NCBI RefSeq assembly: GCF_019645875.1
Contig: NZ_CP081000.1
Span: 930,001 to 994,000, forward strand
From: Mycolicibacterium senegalense
GTDB lineage: Bacteria; Actinomycetota; Actinomycetes; Mycobacteriales; Mycobacteriaceae
Direction of reading: 5' to 3'
DNA length: 64,000 bases
Below the pieces are notes generated by a model. It made no database searches, was not told the origin of the DNA, and saw nothing but the letters and a program-made list of their open reading frames with translations. Both the position numbers and the translations under genes were made by a program. Below, piece after piece: positions 17,669 through 26,200 of this stretch. Numbering within the stretch: position 1 is the first letter of the stretch; every line of letters starts with the position of its first letter.

Positions 17669-17715
17669 TCGACGCCAGGGTTGTTCCGCGCGCGTCGGCA
17701 CTGCCCTGGCGTCGA
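17669..17715. repeat. Perfect 12-bp inverted repeat in the helicase-SDR gap
   Basis: TCGACGCCAGGG at 17669-17680 has its exact reverse complement at 17704-17715, with a 23-base loop. The 218-base gap 17514-17731 otherwise holds nothing gene-like. There is no T-run behind the stem, so it is not a canonical terminator. A dispersed palindromic element or an RNA hairpin after the SDR gene are both possible. Confidence 0.5.
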
Positions 17716-17731
17716 ATTCGGCGAAGAGAAC

Positions 17732-18655
17732 TCAGGCGCGCGCAGACTCCAATGCCGGGAAGGTGACGCCGGTCAGTTCCTCGGACACCGCCCAGAGCCG
17801 ACGCTGCAGCTCGACGTCGTAGGACCGCTCGTTGGAGGTCACCACCTTCGGGTGGCCCTTCTGCTGGCCGAGGCCGTCGGGTCCGTAGTACTGGCCGCCC
17901 AGGGCGCCCGGATCCGTTGCCGCCCGCAGAGTCGGCAGCGCCCCCATGGCGGCCTCCTGGAAGAAAGGGCGCGCCAGCGGGACGGCCCGCTGCACTACGC
18001 CGGGCAGGTGGCGCGCCAGTTCGGTGTCGGATCCGCCGGGGTGGGCGGCCAGCGCCGTGGTGTGCTGCCCGATCAGGCGACGCTGCAGTTCGTAGGTGAA
18101 CAACAGATTGGCGAGCTTGGACTGCCCATAGGCCTGGAGACGGTTGTACCTGCGTTCCCACTGCAGATCCTCGAACCGGATGCCGGGCGCGAAGCGGTGG
18201 CCGATGCTGCTGACGGTCACGATCCGTGAGCCGACGACAGGCAGGAGGCGGTCGAGCAGCAGGCCGGTCAGGGCGAAGTGACCGAGGTGGTTCGTACCGA
18301 ACTGCAGCTCGAAGCCGTCGCTCGTGGTCTCCCTGGGAGGCGTCATCACGCCGGCGTTGTTGATCAGCAGGTCGATGCGTGCGTGCTTGTCCCTCAGTTC
18401 GGCGGCGGCTTCCCGTACCGAGGCCAGCGATCCCAGGTCGAGGCGCTGCAGCTCCAGGTCGGCATCGCGCACGGACCGGGAGATCCACTCGACCGCTGCC
18501 TCGCCCTTGTCCAGGTTGCGCACGGCAAGGACGACGTGGGCGCCCTTGGCGGCCAGAGCTTTGGCGGTCTCGAGCCCGAGACCGGTGTTCGCGCCGGTCA
18601 CTATGGCAGTGCGGCCCGATTGGTCCGGAATCTTGGCGGTGGTCCACTTGGTCAT
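17732..18655 (-). CDS. Short-chain dehydrogenase/reductase, paralogue of the gene at 8551
   Basis: A 307-residue SDR of exactly the same length as the one at 8551-9474 and clearly similar throughout. It has T-G-A-N-T-G-L-G near residue 23, N-N-A-G, and Y-G-Q-S-K, and the two genes share the C-terminal W-A-V-S-E-E-L-T-G-V segment almost identically at DNA level. An AGGAG ribosome site lies seven bases before the ATG. Unlike its paralogue it is not linked to moeA. It faces a TetR gene across a 116-base gap that contains a good operator, so this copy is probably inducible. The substrate is unknown. Confidence 0.92.
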   Translation of the reverse strand: MTKWTTAKIPDQSGRTAIVTGANTGLGLETAKALAAKGAHVVLAVRNLDKGEAAVEWISRSVRDADLELQRLDLGSLASVREAAAELRDKHARIDLLINNAGVMTPPRETTSDGFELQFGTNHLGHFALTGLLLDRLLPVVGSRIVTVSSIGHRFAPGIRFEDLQWERRYNRLQAYGQSKLANLLFTYELQRRLIGQHTTALAAHPGGSDTELARHLPGVVQRAVPLARPFFQEAAMGALPTLRAATDPGALGGQYYGPDGLGQQKGHPKVVTSNERSYDVELQRRLWAVSEELTGVTFPALESARA

Positions 18656-18678
18656 GGGAGACTCCTAGTGAGGCTAAG

Positions 18679-18710
18679 CGGAGTGGATACTCCGGTTGCG
18701 TTCGAATATA
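18679..18710. promoter_or_regulatory. Candidate TetR operator and -10 box between SDR and TetR genes
   Basis: CGGAGT-GGAT-ACTCCG (18679-18694) is a perfect 6-bp dyad with a 4-base centre. On the minus strand TATATT (18705-18710) would be the -10 box of the SDR gene, putting the dyad just after the transcription start, a good position for a repressor. The segment around it (GTTCCGTATATTC) closely resembles the promoter of the paralogous SDR at 9483-9494. Confidence 0.55.
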
Positions 18711-18771
18711 CGGAACTTGCGCCCCGCTTTGTCAATGGTGTGTTTGTCGATGAATGGTGAGGTGATCGCGA

Positions 18772-19320
18772 ATGCGTGCGGATGCGGCCCGGAATCGCGC
18801 CCGGGTGCTGGAGGTCGCCTACGAAACGTTCGCGGCCGATGGCCTGTCGGTGCCCATCGACGAGATCGCGCGGCGGGCCGGCGTCGGAGCCGGGACCGTC
18901 TACCGGCATTTCCCCACCAAGGAGGCGTTGTTCCAGGCGGTGATCGCCGAGCGGATCCGCGGCGTCGTGGAAGAAGCGCGGACACTGCTCGAAGCCAATC
19001 CCGACGAAGGACTCTTCGACTTCCTTCGGTCGATGGTGCTGCAGTGGGGTGCGGCCGACCGCGGATTGGTCGACGCACTTGCCGGCTCAGGGATCGACGT
19101 GAACGCTGTGATGCCCGAAGCCGAGGGCGACTACTTGGCAGTGCTCGGTGAACTCCTGGCCTCGGCGCAACGAGCGGGGACGGTGCGCCCCGACGTCACC
19201 GTGCCCGAAGTGAAAGCGCTCCTGGTCGGATGCCAGGCCATGCAGAGTTACAACGACGACGTAGCCGAGCGGGTCACGTCGGTGGTGTTCGACGGGCTAC
19301 GGGCGAGAGGGCGACAGTGA
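18772..19320 (+). CDS. TetR family transcriptional regulator
   Basis: A 182-residue regulator. The helix-turn-helix is at about residues 24-45 (V-P-I-D-E-I-A-R-R-A-G-V-G-A-G-T-V-Y-R-H-F-P), and a C-terminal ligand domain follows. It is divergent from the SDR at 17732-18655, with a palindromic operator candidate in the gap, so it most likely represses that SDR and perhaps itself. Its stop codon overlaps the GTG of the sulfotransferase gene (GTGA), so the two are co-translated. This suggests a small regulated module of SDR, TetR and sulfotransferase. Confidence 0.92.
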   Translation: MRADAARNRARVLEVAYETFAADGLSVPIDEIARRAGVGAGTVYRHFPTKEALFQAVIAERIRGVVEEARTLLEANPDEGLFDFLRSMVLQWGAADRGLVDALAGSGIDVNAVMPEAEGDYLAVLGELLASAQRAGTVRPDVTVPEVKALLVGCQAMQSYNDDVAERVTSVVFDGLRARGRQ

Positions 19321-20126
19321 CGACGCTGCATTTCATCTCGGGGCTACCGCGGTCGGGGTCAACGCTGCTGGCTGCGTTGCTACGACAGAACCCGCGCTTC
19401 CAGGCGGGCATGTCCGGGCCGTTGGCCGGTCTGTTCGACGCCCTGCTCGCGCAGATGAGTGCCCGCAACGAGTTCTCGGTGTTCCTCGACGACGCCAAAC
19501 GCGAGCGGATTCTGCGCGGCCTGTTCGACAGCTACTACTCCGACAGCTCCGCCGAGGTGGTCTTCGACACCAACCGGGCCTGGTGTGCGCGGATGCCGGC
19601 CATCGCACAGCTGTTCCCTGATGCGAAAGTCATTGCCTGCGTGCGCGATCTGCCATGGGTGATCGACAGCATCGAGCGCCTGGTCCAGCGCAACGTGTTC
19701 AGCCCGTCATCGATGTTCAACTACAGCCCTGGCGGCACCGTCTACACCAGGGCCAACGACGTTGCCGCACAAGACGGTATGGTCGGCGGCCCCTACGACG
19801 CCCTCAAACAGGCGTGCTACGGCGCTCAACGTGACCGACTGTTGTTGGTGCAGTACGAAACTCTGACGGCCGACCCCGCGAAGGTGATGGCGGCCATCTC
19901 CGAGTTCATCGGTGAGCCGGTCTTCGAGCACGACTTCCGTCACGTCGACTACGACGTCACCGAATTCGACAATCGGGCCGGAACCCCCGGGCTGCACACC
20001 GTGCGCGGTGAGGTGAAGGCCCAACCACGCGAGACCGTGCTCCCGCCGGATCTGTTCAATCGCTTTGTCCACGACGCGTTTTGGCGTGATCCGAGCAAGG
20101 TGCCGGGGGATTTGCGCGTGGTGTAG
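19317..20126 (+). CDS. Sulfotransferase family protein
   Basis: A 269-residue protein starting V-T-T-L-H-F-I-S-G-L-P-R-S-G-S-T: the G9-L-P-R-S-G-S-T16 loop is the PAPS 5'-phosphosulfate-binding motif of sulfotransferases. The 3'-phosphate-binding part is seen later (V-R-D-L-P-W-V-I-D-S, then Y-E-T-L-T-A-D-P). The GTG start overlaps the TetR stop codon. The acceptor is unknown; mycobacterial members sulfate glycolipids, sugars or peptides. It is followed by a strong stem-loop terminator shared with the convergent PGRS-like gene. Confidence 0.88.
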   Translation: MTTLHFISGLPRSGSTLLAALLRQNPRFQAGMSGPLAGLFDALLAQMSARNEFSVFLDDAKRERILRGLFDSYYSDSSAEVVFDTNRAWCARMPAIAQLFPDAKVIACVRDLPWVIDSIERLVQRNVFSPSSMFNYSPGGTVYTRANDVAAQDGMVGGPYDALKQACYGAQRDRLLLVQYETLTADPAKVMAAISEFIGEPVFEHDFRHVDYDVTEFDNRAGTPGLHTVRGEVKAQPRETVLPPDLFNRFVHDAFWRDPSKVPGDLRVV

Positions 20127-20230
20127 GTTGCGGCGGCGCCGGGACCTGGTTGCGTCATTTTCGACCTGAGGGTCGCTGCGGTGCGCCCGCCACAGCGCTG
20201 CGGTAGAGACGGCGAGAGCTTCGGGGCCAT

Positions 20231-20274
20231 GCGAAAGGCCCCGCACGCCAGGGGAGGATGTGCGGGGCCTTCGC
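20231..20274. terminator. Strong stem-loop, bidirectional terminator
   Basis: The arm beginning GCGAAAGGCCCCGCAC (20231-20246) pairs with GTGCGGGGCCTTCGC (20260-20274), a stem of about 15 pairs with a 13-base loop. It sits between the convergent sulfotransferase and PGRS-like genes, 15 bases beyond the stop of the latter, and probably stops transcription from both sides. Confidence 0.75.
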
Positions 20275-20288
20275 TTGGGTGCCGTCGG

Positions 20289-23200
20289 CTACGGGTTGTC
20301 GGCTCCGTTAGGGGTCGTGACGGTCTTGTTGGTGACGTCGGGCGTCAGCGGGTTGGCGGTGGCGTGAAAGCTATCCGGTCCGGGTGTCACCGCGGATTGG
20401 GACAGGCTTCCACCGTCGCCACCGGTATGCCCGGCTCCACTGCCATCGCCGCCATCGCCCGCCGTGACGGTGTTGTTGGTAAAGGTGATGGCGGGCGGGG
20501 TGCTGCCGGGGTCGGCCCAGCTGTACGCGCCCACCTGGAAGTATCCGCCCTTACCGCCTTTGCCGCCGTCGACGCCGTCACCGCCACTACCAGTCGTTGC
20601 GGTGACACCGGTGGCCGTGGTGTTCGGTCCCAGCGCGCTGATCGACGAGATACCCGAATCTCCGCCGCCGGTGCCACCGTTGGTCGCGTCGCCGCCTTTG
20701 CCGCCCGTAATTGTGCCGCTGGCAACCGAATCCTGACCTGCAGCATTGATGGCCACCCTGGCGCCGTCACCGCCCCTGGAACCCGTTGAACCGGAAGCGT
20801 TTCCGCCGTCGCCGCCGACCGCGGTCCCGTGAGCCAAAGCGTTGTCACCGGGGGCGGGCGTGAAATCGCCGCTAGGGGCCGAAATCACGTAGGTGTCCCG
20901 GCCGGCCCCGATGTAGCTCCACCCACCAGCGCCACCCGTATTGCCGGCACCGTCGGCGTTACCACCTCGGCCACCGCGGGACTCGCCGTATGCGGTACCA
21001 CCATTGCGGGCGGCCATATCCGAGTTCTTGACCTCAGTTCCGGCCTGGCCGCCGCCGGCTCCGCCCTGACCGCCGTTCGTGCCGTTGCCGCCGTCGCCGC
21101 CATGCACCGTCGCTGTGTCGGTCGCAGTGCCGATGTGACCGCCGGATGCGGCCGTCATGCTCACACTGCCCCCGTTGCCGCCCCTGCCACCGTTGGTGTC
21201 GCCGAGCCCGGCGTTGCCACCGGTTGCCGTGGCGTTGGTGATCGTGGTGCCGGCATCAGAAGCGATGATGGTGACGTTTCCGCCGTTGGCGCTGTCTGAT
21301 CCGTTGCCGCCCGTCGCGGAGGTGCTTGTGATCGTGGCGCCTGAGAGGGCATTGACCATGGCAGAACCACCGCTACCACCGTTGTGGCCGTCACCGACCC
21401 CGCCGTTTCCGGCGGTCGCGGTGGCTTCAACGTGGCTGCCTGTGCCGTGGGCCTCCACAGCGCCGCGGGCGCCGTTGCCGCCGTGACCGCCATTGCTGGC
21501 GTCGCCACCGTCGCCACCATGCCCGGTGGAGTCGGTGGACGTGCCGCCAGTGTCGACTTGCACGTCACCCCAGCCGCCGGTGCCGCCGACGCTTCCAACA
21601 CCATCTGCGTCGCCGCCGTCACCGCCGATCGCCGTGCTGTTGGTGATGGAGGAGCCCACGTTTACGCCGCCGGCGTTGTCCCACACCGCAGCCCAGGCCC
21701 GGCCGCCGAGGCCGCCGGTGCCGCCGCCGGTGGCGTTGCCGCCGTCACCGGCGGTGCTGCTGCCGGAGATCTCGCCGTACAGGCCGGTCAACTGAGCGCT
21801 GCCACCCTCGCCGCCGTGCGACCCGGCCCCATCGGCGTCTCCGCCGTCGCCACCCGTCGAGGTGCCGTCGGCCACGCTGCCTGCTCCGCCGGTCATCACC
21901 AAGCCGTAGTCGCCGTCGCCGCCGGTGCCACCGTTGGTCGCATCACCACCGTCGCCGCCTTGAGCGGAGCCGGTAGCGGTGCCACCAAAGTCTGAGAGAT
22001 AGCCCGCTTGGACCCAGGCATCGCCGCCGTTGCCGCCGATGCTGCCGGCGTCGGTGGCGCTGCCGCCGTCTCCGCCGGTCGCGGTGCCGCCGGCAGTTCC
22101 TTCGGCCTTGGCATAGACCTCGCCGATGCCGCCGAACCCACCGTGCCCGTTGGTGATTCCGTCACCGCCATCGCCACCCCGGCCGGTGCCACTCACGCTG
22201 GCATTTGCACCGCCGGTGTCGACCATGCCGTCACCGGCCAGGCCGCCGGTACCACCATTGATCCCGGCGCCGCCGTCACCGCCGATTGCGTCGGCGTCAC
22301 TGACGGTGTTGTTCGCGAAGTTGGCCAAGATGACGCCCTGACCGCCGTCACCGCCGATGCCGGTGCCCGTTGAGTTGCCGCCCTTGCCGCCGGTGGCATG
22401 GGCGTCGTCGACATCGATGGTGGTTCCGTTGGCCTGGAGCTTGGCGGTGCCGCCGTCGCCGCCAGTTCCTCCGGCCGTCGTGGCGCTGCCGTTGCCGCCA
22501 TCGCCACCATCGCCGCCGGTGGCGCTGCTGTCGGTCACCGCACCTGCGGGGGTGTAGCCGGTGATGGTGGCGTAGCCGCCGTTACCACCCGCGCCACCGT
22601 CGTGGCCGACGCCGCTGCCGCCGTTGCCGCCAGCTCCGCCGGTGCCACCGAGAACGGTGTTGTCGGTGCCGATCCACAGGTGGGCGTTGCCGCCGGCGCC
22701 GCCGTCCCCACCGAGTGCACCACCGGTGCCGCCGTTTCCGCCAGTGCCGCCGGCGCCGCCGGTGACGCTGCCGCCGCGGAGGTCGACCGACGACAGGGCA
22801 TAGCCGTAGCCGCCGTCGCCGCCCTTACCTGCACCGGCTCCGGTGCCACTGTTGCCACCCTTGCCGCCGGCGGCGGAGGTCCCATCGACGACGGCGCCGT
22901 ACTCGCCGAAGACGCCGCCCTTTCCGCCCTTGCCGCCGGTGGCGCCGTCGTAACCGATGCCACCCGCGCCGCCGGTGCCCGTGCCGTTGGTCACGGTGCC
23001 GCCGCTGAAATCACCGCCGATTCCGGCGTCGACCAGTCCGGTTCCGCCAGCACCGCCATGGCCGCCCCGGATTCCGTTGCCGCCGGCCCCGCCGGTCGCG
23101 GTGCCACTCGCGGAGGCGTCGTGCCCGTATCCGTTGGCGGCGACGACGAAGGCATTTCCACCGGCCCCGCCGGTACCGCCTGCACCGGAGCCTGATCCGC

Positions 23201-26200
23201 CCGCGCCACCCAGGGCGACGCCGTCTGCCGAACCGGGGTTAGTGAGGGTGCCGTAGCCGCCGGAGACCACGCCGCGGCCACCATTGCCGCCCAGGCCGCC
23301 ATCGATGCCGTCGCCACCTGCTCCGCCAGTCGCGCTCCCGGTGGCTGTGCTGGTGGCGCCGGTGGCCTGGATCAGACCCTCGCCGCCGAATCCGCCCTTG
23401 CCGCCGTCGGTTCCGTTGCCGCCCTTGCCACCTCGTGCGATGGCATCGGTGACTTTGCCTCCGCCAATGGCGTTGACGTTGGCCGCACCGCCGTTGCCAC
23501 CGATGCCGCCATTCGCGTCGCCGGTTCCGGCGTTTCCACCGGTGGCATCGGCATTGGTCACCGAGCTGTCGGTGCCGTCGGCCGTGATGGTGGCGTTGCC
23601 GCCGATGGCGGTGGCGCTGTTCTGGCCGCCAACAGCATGGCTACCGGAGATGCTGCCGCCATGGGTGGCGCTCACTGTGGCGTAGCCGCCCAGGCCGCCG
23701 GAATTTCCGTCGGCAGCGGTCGCGCTGCTGTCGGAGATGGTCCCGTTGATCGCCTCGACCATGCCGATGCCGCCCTGGCTGGTGCCAACAGCATCGCCGC
23801 CAATAGCGGTGCTGCCGGTGATCGTGCCGCCGCTGTTGGGCTGCTGGTACACGCCGGCGAAGACGTAGGCCTGTCCACCCATGGCGCCGGTGCTGCCGTT
23901 TGTCGTGGCATCGCCGCCGGCGCCGCCGGTAGCGGAGCCGTCCGTCGCGATGCTTCCGGTGCCGTTGGCCACGATTCGGCCCTGGCCTCCGGTGCCGCCA
24001 TGGCCACCGTTGGTGGCCGTACCACCGTTGCCGCCGGTCGCCGTTCCGCCGGCCTCGCTGTTGATCCCGAATGCCTGGATGTTGCCGATGGTTCCGTTGC
24101 CGCCTACGCTGCCTGCGCCCGTGCCGTCGCCACCATCACCGCTCTTGGCGGTGCCGCTGGCTTTCGCGCCGGTGTTCAGCGCTGCCACCTGGCCACTGCT
24201 GCCGTTGCCGCCGGTGCCGTGATCGGCGCCATTGCCACCGTCGCCGCCGATGCCGGTGCCGTTGGCAACTGAGCCGGTGCCGCCTGCGACAACACTGCCG
24301 ATACCGCCGGTGCCGCCCTTGCCTCCGCCGATAGCGTCGCCGCCGGCGCCACCGGTCGCGGATCCGCTTGCAGTGCCGTCGTTTCCGCCGAGACCGGGTC
24401 TGACGAAGCCAGCCTGGATGTTGCCGCTGCCGCCGTCGCCTCCGATGCTGCCGGTATCCGCGGCATCGCCGCCGGTGCCGCCGTGGGCGATGCCAGAAGC
24501 GGTGCCTCCGGTACCGCCCTGCAGCCCGGCGCTGATTTCGGAGTAACCGCCGGTGCCGCCCTTGCCGCCATTGGTGCCGTCGCCGCCCGCGCCGCCCGTG
24601 GCGTTCGCATCGGACACCTCGCCACCCCGATCCGCGCCGACGAGCGCGGCCCCTCCGGCACCGCCGGTGCCGCTGTTGCCCGCGCCGCCGTCACCTCCGG
24701 TCGCAACACCAACGGCGCTGCCGCCGGAGAACCCGGCGGAAATCGTGCCCTTGCCGCCAGCACCACCTTGAGCGCCGGCGCCCTGCGCATCACCGCCGTC
24801 ACCGCCGGTCGATGTGCCCTCGGCGTGGCTCTCGCCGATCGGGGTCCAGTAGCTGCCCGTGGCTCGGATCCAGCCGTCTCCGCCGGTACCGCCTTGAGCG
24901 GCAAGGCCATTGGCGTCGCCGCCGGCACCGCCGACCGCGTTACCTTCGGCGGTCCGGCCCTCGTTGATCGCGGAGATCCAGCCGGTGCCACCGGTGCCGC
25001 CGGTGCCGCCGCCCTTGGCTTCGCCGCCGTTACCGCCTTGAGCGTCACCGGAACTGGTGGCCTTATCCACCGCGAAGATCCATCCATCGCCGCCGGTTCC
25101 ACCGGTACTGCCCGCACCGGTGGCCTTACCGCCGTCTCCACCCGTGGCGGTTCCGCTGGTATGGCCCTCCGTTGCGATGAGGCCGGGCCCGGGGTCGCCG
25201 TAACCGCTGTCGAGAATGCCCCAGCCGCCGGCACCGCCGTGACCGTTGTCGACACCGTCGCCGCCGCGGCCACCCACCACATCGCCGCTCGCGGTGCTTC
25301 CTTGACCAGCGCTCCTGATCCAGGCCACACCACCCTCACCACCGACACCGCCATTGGCGCCGTCGCCGCCACGGCCGCCCAGTGCCGTGCCGTCCGCGTC
25401 CGCAGCACCGCCGGTGGTACCGGTCATGATGGAGCCCTCGCCGTAACCGGCCAGAATGGCGGCTTCGCCACCGTCTCCGCCGATGCCGTTGTCGCCGTCG
25501 CCGCCAGCACCACCCTTGGCCCACGAGCCGTTGCCACCCGCAACGCTGCCGTCTTGATCGGCGACAATGCGGCCGACGCCACCGTCGCCGCCGGTCCCGG
25601 TGCCGATCGAATCGCCACCGGCACCGCCGGTCGCGGCACCACTGGCGTTGGTGCCCGCGCCGTCGGCCTCGATCTTGCCGATGCCGCCGGTTCCGCCTTC
25701 ACCACCGGCCGCGGTCGTCGAGCCCTCGCCGCCACGGCCGCCGGCACCGCCGGTCGCCGTACCGCTGGCGGTTCCGCCGTTGGCGGTGCTCACAACGGCC
25801 CCGCCGCCACCGCCGCCACCACCGCCGCCATGTCCGGCTCCGGCAGTGGTGGACGCTTTGCCCTGCCCGCCCGCGCCGCCCGCGCCTCCGGTCGCGGTCC
25901 CGGTGTTGTTGCCACCGGTGACGAGCCCGAAGCCGTCACCGCCGGCGCCGCCGTTGCCACCGGCACCGCCGTCGCCGGTGCTCCCAGTGGTTCCGTCGTT
26001 GCCGAGGCCGAAGATCCCGCCGCCGAGACCGGCCGTGCCGCCGACACCGCCAGTGCCACCACCGGTTCCACCCGTGCCGCCGGTGCCGCCATCGAGGTGC
26101 GCGGCGTCCCCGTCGGCGCCGCGTCCGCCCACACCGCCGGTTCCTGCGGTGCCGCCCTGGCCACCGTCGCCACCGTTCGCGAAGAACCAACCGTTGGCGG

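Noticed and set aside
15807..18647. Single 946-residue helicase including the SDR region
   Set aside because: The upstream part is the out-of-frame reading of the second SDR gene; the GTG at 17513 with AGAGGAG seven bases upstream gives a normal helicase.
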